Position numbers and translations under genes: made by a program. Below are positions 37,896 through 49,700 of a stretch of 64,000 bases of DNA, in pieces. The DNA is from Diphasiastrum complanatum. Its lineage: Eukaryota; Streptophyta; Lycopodiopsida; Lycopodiales; Lycopodiaceae. The stretch covers positions 5,333,599-5,397,598 of the forward strand of contig CM055108.1 of NCBI GenBank assembly GCA_029204225.1, read 5' to 3'. The notes beneath the pieces are model-generated. The model was given only the letters and a program-made list of their open reading frames with translations. It ran no database searches and was not told the origin of the DNA. The first letter of the stretch is position 1. The number at the start of each line of letters is the position of its first letter.

Positions 37896-38999
37896 CTAAT
37901 TAATAACCGGTAACCGACTCAAAGCATCTGCTAGAGTATTTTGACTTCCTTTACAATAACATATAGAAAAGTCAAAGATTTGCATCAGCTCATCCCATGT
38001 AGCTTGTCTCCCCTTTAAATCTGTAGCATCACAGAAATATCGAAGAGTCTGATGATCCGTCAAAATTTTCAAGGAATGAACAATTGCAAACAGTTCATTC
38101 TCATAGGTACAATACCTAGACTGAGTAGGATTGAGTTTCTTGCTTTCATAAGCCACAGGATGTCCATCCTGAATCAAAACAGCTCCAATAGCATAATCAT
38201 TGGCATCGGTCCTAACCACAAAAGCCTTATTAGGATCACCAATGATTAGTATTGGTGCCGAAGTGACACTTTTCTTAAGCAACTCAAAACAATTATTCAT
38301 ATCCTCCATCCACACCACTAGTGGACTCTTAGCCCTCCAGCTTAGCTTCTTATAGCCTTTCAAGTCCCAGGTAAGGGGAAATGCCAATCGAGCAAATTGG
38401 GGAATATGCCAATGGAAAAATACTACAAACCCCAAGAAAGACTTGATTTCCCAAACTGTGGTGAGAATATGCCAATTAATAACCCTCTGGATACGATCGG
38501 CCTCAATCTCCACTCCCCGTTCGAAAATCTTATGCCCCAAGTAGGACAATTCCATCGCAAAAAAAGTCACACATAGACTCTTTGGCAAAGAGCTTTTCCC
38601 TTATTAGGATGTCCCAGACAATCCTAAGATGCTCTTTATGTTCCGCCAAAGTCTTACTGAATCCTAGATATCATCTAAGAATACCACTACGAATCTTCCC
38701 AAATATGGCCTGAACAAATCGTTCATCATCTATTGGAAGGTTGCCGGTGCATTGGTTAGACCAAAAGGCAACACCAAAAATTCGTAGTGTCCAAAGCGAG
38801 TTCGAAAAACCGTTTTTGGTATATCTTCTACCCTAATGCGTATCTGATGGAATCCCGACCTTAGATCTATCTTGGTAAAGTACCCAGCACCACCAAGATA
38901 ATCTATTAGGTCATCCATCCGTGAAAATGGATATCTATTCTTAGCGATTACCTTGTTCAATTTCTTTGCTTTTAATGCACTCAAGGTCATTAGGTCCAA
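37896..38999 (-). pseudogene. Ty3/gypsy reverse transcriptase and RNase H
   Basis: RT fingers and palm: [52 protein letters not shown] and APATFQ at 38999-38730. The catalytic VVFLDDI follows in another frame near 38680, with a stop right after it. 38588-37896 is open: MELSYLGHKIFERGVEI, FLGFVVFFHWHIPQFA, APILIIGDPNKAFVVRTD, AIGAVLIQDGHPVAYESKK, YENELFAIVHSLK, and the end GSQNTLADALSRLPVIN. The RNase H D-E-D set (RTDAND, NELFAI, LADALS context) is visible. Integrase does not follow. RT and gag are almost fused because protease is missing. Confidence 0.93.
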
Positions 39000-39074
39000 A
39001 GACTAAAGAACTAAGGAAAAATACATCCATCTCATTACTTTGAGATAGATTACATGAGGGAGAAGCTAGTTATT

Positions 39075-39600
39075 TGACACAATCTCGTGCAAGGTGACCC
39101 TCGCCATTGCACTTCAAGCACAGGTTCTTCTTACGAGCTTCGTCTTTATCAATGCCACCTTGATGGTTTTTAAAGTTTTTCTTGGTTTTCTTAGGATTGT
39201 TGGAATTGGGATGTGTTTCACTAACAACTTCCATATCCTTCCTTTTAAATTGAAAACCTTTTTACTGCTCATTAGGTTGTTGACCCCTAGGTGACTTAGG
39301 TGTGTCATCAAAGTATTTTGCAGTCCTAATAGCATCTTCTAGGGCTTTTGGATGGTTTCTACGAACATCCACTTAATAATCTTTTGGTAACCCATCTATG
39401 AACATTAACATTGTACCTTAGGCAGAATATCACTATAAAGTGGATTCAGGTACTCATGAAAATCTTGAATAAATTGTTCCAAACCTTTATTCATGGTTAG
39501 ATGAATCAACTTTTGGAAGTGTTCATAGTCATCTAAAAGTGGTAGAAAATAATCCCTAAAAAGCTTGCAAAAATCGTCCCATGTACAAATGCTCTTGGTG
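39075..39600 (-). pseudogene. Gypsy gag with CCHC knuckle
   Basis: Read on the minus strand from 39600: WDDFCKLFRDYFLPLLDDY, then FIQDFHEYLNPLY (retrotransposon gag domain), stops, then ALEDAIRTAKYFDDTPKSP, and a zinc knuckle CLKCNGEGHLARDC near 39120-39079. A TAA follows at once, and RT homology begins about 75 bases later, so protease and the N-terminal part of RT are deleted. Several stops are present. Confidence 0.85.
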
Positions 39601-39637
39601 GGCAGTTAGCACTCCGTCTCAAGGGTGCTAACTGCCC
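39600..39637. repeat. Perfect 12-bp hairpin at the gypsy relic edge
   Basis: GGGCAGTTAGCA (39600-39611) and TGCTAACTGCCC (39626-39637) are exact complements around a 14-base loop. The hairpin coincides with the point where gag homology stops. Confidence 0.92.
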
Positions 39638-39674
39638 CCTGAGATACCTTGCTAACTATGGGTACGATTGGTGG

Positions 39675-39677
<3 letters not shown>

Positions 39678-39730
<53 letters not shown>
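39678..39730. repeat. (CT)n microsatellite
   Basis: Pure CT run of 53 bp. Confidence 0.97.
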
Positions 39731-39733
<3 letters not shown>

Positions 39734-41483
39734 TGAGCTCTATTATGCAGTTACTAGTTTTTTTTTCTACCTTTCAATACTTCATGGAAGGAATTTACCT
39801 GTATGGTACAAAATCTATTTAATTGCCTTACCTTGCTAAGACTTATGAAAATTGCCAAAAAAGGAATTTTTTTTTAAAATATGTCTTGGAGGGAAACTTT
39901 GGTTTCTTGGATGGCTATGATCTGTGCACATTAGGGTGAAATGATCTAATGGTGTGCAACAATAAGCACCCAATGCACTAAGATGTACTATATTGTTTAT
40001 ATAAGGAAGGATCACACAACTCTAGGTTTACTCTTCCTGCTCTCTTTCTCTCTTGTATTTGCTTCTCCACTTGCTTCTCCACTGGAATAGAAGAGAATTG
40101 CGATTTCTATTGGAAGAGTAATTGTGTTTAAAATACTACGAAGCAAAGGTAAGAAATCTATCCTAGTTTGGCATCACTATCATTCTGTTTTTAACTATTC
40201 GTAATGCCAAGCTACCAGCATGCTCTCTCTCTGGTTAAATCAAAGCCTATTGAGCTTGACTAGATATAAGCTATATACTTGCTCTTTAATGTAAGTAACG
40301 CAAGATCTTATCTCTGTGTTTTACCTTCTCAAAGCTGGTGATGTTTTAACTATGATATAATGATGAAATGAGACCAGAATGATTACGTTGTATATTAAAT
40401 GCATTGGTACACATACTATGAAGGCTTATATAGTAGTAGCTATGACAATGGAAAACAATAATACTAATGGCATCATCTAAGACTCCTTGTTGATGAATGA
40501 CACGATACACTTATTAAGATAATGCACTGCAAATAACTTGGTATTCCCGGTTTGAATACTAGTAGTACGTAAAGAAGATCTGGCCTAAAGCAACTGGAGA
40601 TGGGTTGCTCGTAGGATATCACTTCGCCTCGTATCCAGGTATGTGAATAGAGGAGGTAATAACAAAATGAACGGTTTTCTTACTCAACAATATGGGACAG
40701 TTCATGCTTGTGAGAGTCAGCTATATGCTTAGAATGATGTTTTTTTGAAAGCATTGTCGTAATACTACTGATGTCTTATGTCTGTTAATCAAAAAGCGTG
40801 TATTTATAATACGTACAGCAAGGTTGAGATTTATTTGACTTAAATGCAGTTGATTTTGAAAGTAAGCTAAATACTCAATAAGGACTCGACCGTGGTGTGC
40901 CTGAATGACATGGATTTGTCCAGGCTATAAAGTGCTTGGACTCCCTACGATCTTCGTGGGAGTGCCTGGGGCTAGTATGGCACGGATCTGCCCTAGTACC
41001 TAGCACCGATACCAATGTCAAGTTTCGTTTCATCTGTGTATTCTAGAATGCCTTCTTACATACTGAATGCTCATGTGAACATAATATATTCTTTTTACTC
41101 TTATACTGATTAGTATGGCATTCGCCCTAATACGGTTACGATAAAGGGCAAAATGTGTTGCTATTTATGAAATGCTTGATAGGTAAGATTGGATGTCCGT
41201 TTTGTAATTGCAATCAGGCTGGTAAGGTAGTGAATCTTGTTTCGGACATGGATAACAACTGATGCTCAGCTATGACACTTGTCTTCCTCACTTATCTAAC
41301 TCATGCAGTTTTGTTTTGTGGGATGGTGGCAAGTAACGGTTGGGTGTCCTAAAACTTGCTTCACTTTCTAGTACTCTGTACTGTTAAACTTTATATGGCT
41401 ATTTTGTAACTTGTTTTTGCTATAAGTTGAAGGGTTCAAGGGTTTGGTCTTGACTTGTCAAGAGGGACTATGTGATGTTCTGT

Positions 41484-41485
<2 letters not shown>
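39731..41485. other. No gene seen; possible gypsy LTR and leader
   Basis: No conserved frame. CTTGCTTCTCCA is tandemly repeated near 40063-40085, and a GC-richer block at 40920-41040 stands out from the AT-rich surroundings. Since a gypsy gag follows at 42040 on the plus strand, this could be its 5' LTR and leader, but no LTR ends or primer site were recognised. Confidence 0.35.

Positions 41486-41575
<90 letters not shown>
41486..41575. repeat. (CT)n microsatellite
   Basis: Pure CT run of 90 bp, followed by a G-rich tract (a run of G at about 41640-41650). Confidence 0.98.
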
Positions 41576-41578
<3 letters not shown>

Positions 41579-42039
41579 TTTGCTCTCCTCTTCGGGAGCC
41601 TCCTCGCGGCTAGCAAGGGCCCGAACCCTTATGTTTTGGAGGGGGGGGGCGGGGAACCATTAATTAACTATTAGTTATGCCCATGGTGAGTTTGGGGAGG
41701 CTTGACCAAGTTGTGGTTTTAAGATTTTTTTTGCCTAAAGATTTTTCACGGGCATTTCTTAGTCATTTTGGACTACGAAGTATTTGATGCAGTTATAATT
41801 TTTAAAAGAATAGGTTTAATTGGATTCCAATGTCATAAATGTGGTTATGTCACATTTTAAGTTGCTTAAGTAAAAATTGTAGATTTCATTGGTATAATTT
41901 TAATAAGCAAGTGTATGGGTAATTTACGTTTTTTTTTTTTAAAGTTACGTTTATTTTGACATTGCTTTATTCATGATAATTATACCCGTAATGAAATTAA
42001 ACTGAACAAATTTTTTTAATTTTTTCAGTTTTACCTACA

Positions 42040-42816
42040 ATGGACAAAGATAATGTTCCAGTAACGAGGGACATGGAAATCCGTCCGACATCACCAGAAA
42101 GTGATGACACGAAAATCCAACCGACATCACCAGACAGTGATAGGGCCATCGACTCTAATAAATTATTGCACACTTAAGGCAAAGCGGTACTGGAACTTCA
42201 CCAAAGTAATAAGGAGCACGATAACCAAATGCAAAAAAAATTTAACCAATTACAAGCTATCACCTCAACTAACTTGGGCTACCCACCGGAAGTATTTTTC
42301 GGCGATAAAAAATTTTAAGCGCCCGAAAGTTGTTGAGGAACTGGGTGAACTGTTGATCAAAGCTATTTTAGCTTGCACAACGTCCCAGAGGATAAGCGGA
42401 TATTCTCAATTCTATTGTTTTCTGGGAGCAAGGTGTCCTCGTGGTGGAGGGAACTTCCTGCGAAACCGGTGACAAGAGCTGGATTCCTAGTGGAATTCCA
42501 TAAAGCTTTCGTCACGATAGACGATTCTGAGTTATATATCTATTTTATTAACTGCATAATGGGCAACTGAGAATTGGACGCTTACGTATAGGAGTTCTTG
42601 GATTCTTTGGCCAAGGTGCCGCTTGATAGGAAGTTGGCACAATGGCAGTTCATACCAGCCGATTATCAAAACGAGTGCAAATGGAATATCCTTCAATTTT
42701 TGGAAGATGCTATCTGTGTGGCCAAGGCCTATGATAGCACCGTGGTTGCCTTGCAAAAAAGCGCGCACGACCAAACGGCCTCAAAGCCTAAGATGGAAAA
42801 GACCAACAATAAATGA
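42040..42816 (+). pseudogene. Ty3/gypsy gag relic
   Basis: An ATG at 42040 opens MDKDNVPVTRDMEIRPTSPE, then a stop, a coiled region NKEHDNQMQKKFNQLQAI, and LGYPPEVFFGDKKF. After a frame change: NVPEDKRIFSILLFSG, SSWWRELPAKPVTRAGFL, VEFHKAFV, and in the last segment DSLAKVPLDRKLAQWQFIP with AICVAKAYDSTV. The pattern of a GDKxF start, EDKRI, WW and F..F matches the retrotransposon gag domain. No zinc knuckle or pol follows. At least three stops and two frame changes. Confidence 0.72.
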
Positions 42817-45800
42817 AAAAAGCAGTGTTTTGATATGCTTGAAAGTGAGGCGTACCAACACGCTATGAAAGTAAAAACAAGTGAAGCTAGTAAAAATCAT
42901 GAGTTTATTCCCACTCATTTCTCAGTGAGTTGGAATTGGTACTCTGAAGTTGGAATGTGAAATTCTCGAGAACTTCAATAGTATCGGGGGTGTTAGTCTC
43001 AATCGATTTATGTATTTTTCTTATCAATTAGGATTTTGAGACGCTTTGATCAGGAAGTGGAGGGCCTTCATGGAGGAATGCAGGCGATTCCTAAATGAAG
43101 ATCTAAAACTAGCTGGATCAATTTGACCATAGTAAGGCCGTAAATCTAAATGATGCCAAATACTATGGGTCATAAAATGGGTGTTTTATCAGAAATTTGA
43201 GGTATTGGTCATGACCCCTTATGTATATCTCAAATTTACAAAACCGGAAACCCGCAAGCTATTTCTTTATAAAAAAATATATTGGTGAATCTCTTAAACA
43301 TTGATTAGCCCATTTTCTTGTGATTCCTTGGAAGGTAATTTTTATTACCCGTTGACCTTGGACGATGTCACAAGAATGGTTAATAGAAACGTTTTCTAAA
43401 TTGTTTGTCTTATGTAAATCTTCAGTTCTTTTTTCTGATTTACAGATTACTTCTAGTTTTTCTCATATCTCTTCTTTGAAACTTCTTCTAGGGCTAGTTT
43501 GAATGCATCCCCTGGAAAATCGTAATGTTTCTTGTTAAAAGGGGGAGAAGTAAAGAGTTATCTAGGAGAAACATCCATCATAGATTTCAGGAGTAGTAGA
43601 AGAGTTGTTGATTACGAGTCCAATTGATTTGTGTCGAAATTAGGGAATTCTATTGCAAGATGGTTTGTTGGTATATGTTCCTTGTTGGTGGTAATCAACT
43701 TGATCTTAGTGAGGACTGGAATCTGTGAGTTGATGCAAGGAAGGAAATTCATGCTAACAATATATTCTTTTGATTATCTCTGGTTGAGATTTTGGTTGCT
43801 CTTTGAGAAATATTCTCTCTTAGAGGATAACCAAGTTACATGATTCTCGGTTAAGAAAGTATTGTGTATAGATCAGGTGATATATGTAGAGAATCCCTGT
43901 GTGATCATAAAACCTTTTTTACAAACTTTTAATCATATGCATCTTCAAAGTATTCCTTGGACTAAGTTTATGTGCATGCATAAACTAGGCATATTGATGA
44001 GAATTGTATAAAGACAATTTCTCGCTAGGTGATAGTCATTTCTCGTTGAGAATTGCTTATGGACCTAGAAATCTCCTCAACAACTTCGTTTGTGGTGCAT
44101 CTATGCTCAAACTGAGACTGCCAATTTGCGCGTAACATGTGAATGTGTGCAAATTGGTGATCAACATAATCAGTTTGTAGAAAATGTGCTCCAATTTAGA
44201 AAATTTCAAATTCCAAAAATACTCCCATCCAACTTGCTTAAATCACTTATCAAAAGAAGCTTTTTAAAAAATATTTGCCATAATTTTTCTTTTGAGAACA
44301 ATCACAGATGATCAAAAAACCAATGTCTCTTGCTTGAAAATTCAATTTTTCTGTAGAATCATAATGATTTACTGCATCAAAATCTCCACTTTTTTTCTCT
44401 AGAATAGAGCATGTAATTTGAATTGAATGCACACATAATTTAAGGTGTGGGCTAAGGAACAGATTGGTATTATGGATACTATTCTGGTATGACTACCTTT
44501 TATCTGGCTGTCTAGACCTGTATCATATCAAAACTTGCTGTTGTACTCATATACACCCGCAGTGTACCTGCAACACTTAAACTAGTAAAATTACTAGAAA
44601 TCTTGATGCCAGAATTTGAAAATGGGTATGACTACTCATTTGCCTTGTAAATGCCAGTAGAGCTGCTGGAATCTTGGAAGCAATAGTGCTGTACTCTTGA
44701 AATTATATGATTTACAGTCCAGCTGGCTGACAAGATACTCGTTTGATGAAAAACACTACACCTTTCTAGACTTATTATCACAAGATATGTTGAGTAGAGT
44801 TTTTTGCATACAAGAACAAGGGGGTTATTATTAGCAACCTTTTATATTTTCCGAAGACTAGGGTCTCCCCTAGTTCTCCACTCACATATAGTGTTTCCTA
44901 ACAGAGATGACTTCTCCCCACATAATTACTCTTACAGGCACATTAGACCACTCTGGCTTTGATACTGAATCTAGGACATCCAATGCACAGAAAGAATCTT
45001 CCAGAAGTTTCTAAAAGAGACAGAATTCTCTAGACAATCACACATTAAGAATAGCCATGCATACTGCTGCCAGCACACAAGAACCAAACGCATTATCAAT
45101 AGAAACCGCAAAGACTCATACTTTTTTGATGTCCCACATGTGTAGATGACACAAGCACCTCAAGCAACTCAAATTTGTTCTTGACACCACCTCAAAACAG
45201 GCTCCCATATATATGGTTGAGAACTCCTAGACATCTCACATTGCTTACAAGGTTAGTTCTTCCACCTTCCAATTATCTCTCAACTAGTATCTCAAATTTA
45301 TGGCTTGGAGACCACCACCGCCCCAACACCATAAGACCACCTGAATTTGTATCAGCTCGACATCAACACCAAATGACATTGTATTTCGGGTTCCACTTAG
45401 CTAATAGCATCGCTAGCTACTTGGGTCCTGACATGCACTTAATAAATGACATCAGGTAACCAAAGTACATGAAATAGATTCATCACGATTGACATAAACA
45501 AAAAAAACAATACTTTTTTCAGCACTCTTGAATTTGCTCTCTGACACTACTTGGTTCATAGACTGGTATTCCAAGTAAATGAGCTATTCTTTCTAGACCT
45601 CTTTGACATTTTAGAGATCAATGAAAAGTTTAGTAAGTCTAAGAATAAATTTCTCGTTCCGGATGAGATTGTCTCTGAATTTGCTTTGCAAAATCAGCTT
45701 TGTTAATGAGCTAGTATGTGGATTGTTTGAGTGGGCAATCCTTGTTCTCAATCTCGGACATGTACAAGTGAATCACATGAACCCAGAAGAGCACGATATT

Positions 45801-46749
45801 TTTCAGCCAACTAAACTTCCCGTGGGCAGGTATATGTTGATTCCAATGCTAGACATTTGGATGGCCAAATCAGATAAAAAGTGCTCAGAGCAGAATAGCA
45901 TTAATAAAAAAGAATCAAACATCAAAATTGGTGATAAGTCTATGCACAGATTGGGCTAGTTGCAAATGATTAGCGAGCTTCTCATTATGACTTCGGTGGA
46001 GGTATAGCTTGGTGTTAATTTCCGGACTACAAAGCTTGAAAGATCCCCTTTACTTGTTAGTTGCATGCCAACCAGATGGCGACCTGATTTCCTTCTACAA
46101 AAGCTTTACAGAGCCTTGCACACCACGTAATGGTCTTCTTAAATCCACTGATGTAACGAGTGATATGAAAGGATCAGCTACTGCAGCAATTGTGGAGTGT
46201 GCTCCAAATGTGGACTTTTGATGTAATCTGTGATTGCTAACTTTTGAAGTTGCACTTCAGGAGTAGAGCTCAATCTGGATCTTGCAAAAGGAGCATCATG
46301 GCCTGCATCCATACAGTCAAATCATGATTTACAACCATTTGAGAGTGTTGCTACAGGATTTATGGATACTATTTAGATTGAGAGCACTCTTATATTTATC
46401 TGTGCAGAGAGAGAGAGAGAGATGACATGGCAGTTCTATAATTTAAATCATTTCGCTACAACATGCTTCACAAATAGAGGCTTAGCAAACCTGGCCGATG
46501 GTCTGCTGATTACAAGACATTAGACTTTCTTCTGTTTGCAATACGACTATACTTGAATAGACCAACTAAAAATCCAGACTTACATCACAATGCTTTCATA
46601 TTGAAGTCATGTTGTCCTACGCCTGCTTGGTTAGTGATAACACCCACAGGTCAACACACTATACCTCAGATGTCTTCAGACAGAAAAGTAATAACAGGAA
46701 GTAGCGATCACAATGCAAATTAAGCTACCCAATGTCACATAAAGCCAGT
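42817..46749. other. Stretch without a recognisable gene
   Basis: About 3.9 kb downstream of the receptor-like gene's stop codon. Open frames at 43631, 45175 and 45621 match nothing I know. A weak reverse-complement primer-site-like sequence (CTCTGGCTTTGATACTG at about 44951-44967) may mark a decayed minus-strand copia. A short AG run is at 46408-46423. Confidence 0.45.
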
Positions 46750-49700
46750 TTATGATGGTACTTCAGGGATCTCTCCAAGTTCCATTCGCAAACTGATCCT
46801 ATTCACCTTAGAGAGAGCTGTTTCATTCCTTGTATCTGCATTTAATTTTAAAAAATCGTTGTAATAATAGCAACTTTTAAGATTTCAACGTTTTATCCAT
46901 CGCAGTGGGGTGTATTGGTAGAGTTGTTGACTGCCACTGGAAAGGTGCAGGCTCGAATCCTGACCACTGTGTAGACAACTAAGGAGCTTAATGCCGTAAA
47001 TGGCATTGCCAAGTTATATATATCTTGTATATGACACCCACTAGTTGCTTAATCATGTACGCAAAAGAAAAAAACCAAGATTCCAATGTTTTTGAAAGGG
47101 ACTGTTGATAAATTCAAGTTTTAAGAACAGAAGAGTTTCCCTCAAATATTTTGAACTAATATAAAAATCTATTTCCTCTGAGAAATAGTCTTCTCCATGG
47201 AATTGCTTGCTTGTTAGTTTGTATAAGTCCATGGTAAAGACTTACATGACTTTTATGGCCAATAAACATTTGTTACTATTGGTGATAATTTTAACGAATG
47301 TAGTTAATCGGTTCATCTTGGAATTTTTTTATTATATCAAACATTAGTCTGCCTTTAAAGGTGGCATAGGCAACAAGCATTTCAAATTTCTTTTTCTAAA
47401 AAGGTAAATCTGGGTATGTGAGTATTTGGGGAAGGCAAAAACTGGGCATTTGAGAGTCCTATTCACTAAAGTATTCAATAGCAATGCAAAGGCAAGAAGT
47501 TAAAATTTCTCCAACTCGCCTTAGAGAATGTGTCTGAGTAATTGAAAGTCTAACCATCCAAAAATTATCCATGTGCTTAAATGATTGGCTTTGAGAACAA
47601 ACTTTTTATGACAGCAGATTTCCCTCAAATTCAAACATGGTGGAGAAGAGTCCTTACTTCGCTTAGCTCTTGCAATGTTATATCTTCTTTGTCGGATGGC
47701 AAGAATACAGACCACCAGGATTAGAGCACCAAGAGTTGTACCAACTGCAAGGCCTACTTTCGAGCCAGACGAAAGAATCCCACACGAGGAAAGTCCAGGA
47801 ATGCCACATAAGCCTGAATTGTCAGAAAAGCTGACCAACAATGATACATTAGCCTCTCACATACGTGAAAAATAATTAAACCCATCATGGCAAAGTTAAG
47901 ACTGTCTTCTAGTGATACTGCTCAGAGCAATGAAGCAAACTGAGGAGAGATTTCCTGGATTAACAATAATTTAGGTTTCATTACTTCAGCTTGCTCAAAA
48001 CCTAACTAAAAAGCAAAGCCAAAGGGGAAAATGCACCACTAAACTTAGAAAGAATTAGCACAAATTAGCTGGCTACAACTTGGATGAAGATCTCAATTGA
48101 ACTAGAAAAACAATTTGCTACGCTTGAAGTCTACTTCTATGTGATTATAATAGGGATGCATGGAAAACTAGCAGCTAAATGCAGCCTTCTGGCTCAAATT
48201 CAGACAGACGTGCTTTGATCAAACCAATTGCACATAACCTAGTCAACTTGAGCACATAATTCAATGCACAATCCAGCTGCATGAGGAACAAGTTACAGTT
48301 GAGGCCTGCTGCTATCCCTTATTATGACTTTCAAAAGATTTCCCTAGCACGCAATTCTCCTATAGGATTTTTGGCCCAATTGTTGACATTTGATTTTCTA
48401 GTTAGACCATTGAAGCAAGTGTATTTTGAAATAACACACGCTTCTCATACAAGACTGCACACATTATTTACACCTATTCTCTCCTTTCTTTCGTACAGAA
48501 GTCTGGAGATATTTTCTACCATAAATTCCTTCAACCCATAAGTCAAACCATAAACGCCAATAGCTTCATCAGGCTTTTTGCTCTTTGACTACTTTTGTCA
48601 AGACACAAACATAATAGAAATTTCTTGCCGTATAACAGCAATAGACAAACAATAGAAACGAATAATTTTGAAAACATTGTTACAAGGACCCTCTATACAG
48701 GCATTCTTAAAAGCAGAAGATATGGAATAGTACTTGAAGCTGGCACCGTGTATAGGACCAGAAAGAAGAGCTACTGGAACTTCTCCTTTCAACTGATTTC
48801 CATTTAGATACCTGCAAATTATCTTTGAAGATTATTTGTGAAAAAAATTTCAATGGAGGTTTCTATATTCCAAGAAAATAACATGATAATGATGATCAGA
48901 ACTAGCATCCTTTGATAAGAGGTCAATGTTGCATTTAATATATGAGCCTTACAATTCCTGCAGATGAGTCAAATTGCCAAGGCTCCCAGGAATTGAACCA
49001 TTCAGCTTGTTGAAGGATATGTCCCTGCAATGACAAGCGGAGAAAGCCTTGTAATTTTAACAGTCATAAGCAATGTATAAGTTGAAATTCTTGTTTAGAA
49101 ATGAATCAGAGTTCAACTAGCAGCCAATTGATTCTCCTAGCAGAAACCAGATAAGTCACAGAAATTTGCGCCAACAATTGGTTCATAGCAGGTGTCATAA
49201 TTAGGATGAGAAGCAGGGAAGATGACCACATAAAGAAAATATCACCAGAGTCTCATAGTAGAACAAGTGACTGAAGAAGATTTATAGCAATGTAAACTAA
49301 AGGTTTGGAAAAGCAAAGTGGAATATGAAGAATTGCACTCCTGAAACATCAAGTTAATGATTAGAATCAAGAAGATCCTAAGACCAGAAGGAAGCTTTTC
49401 ATCAAACTCACAGTCCTGAAGTTGAATAGAAATCCTTTTGTGAATGAAGAAGTGTAATAATATTTTCTGCATTACGGTGTAAAATTCAATAGGAGTCTGG
49501 ACACGAGAAAGTGGAGAATTGCATTCATTTTTCTGAAAATTAAGTCAACAATTGTAATCAAGACGATACTAATATTAGAAAGAACAGAAATCCTTTTCCT
49601 CAAACTCATCACATTCCTGAATAGTTGAATAGAGATAACTTTGAAAAAAGCAGTGTAATACTATGCTGTAAAATGATGCCTTCACATATTTCCCATACTG

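Noticed and set aside
44940-44975. Minus-strand copia primer binding site (CTCTGGCTTTGATACTG)
   Set aside because: The match is partial and no LTR termini or pol remnants flank it; mentioned only as a hint.
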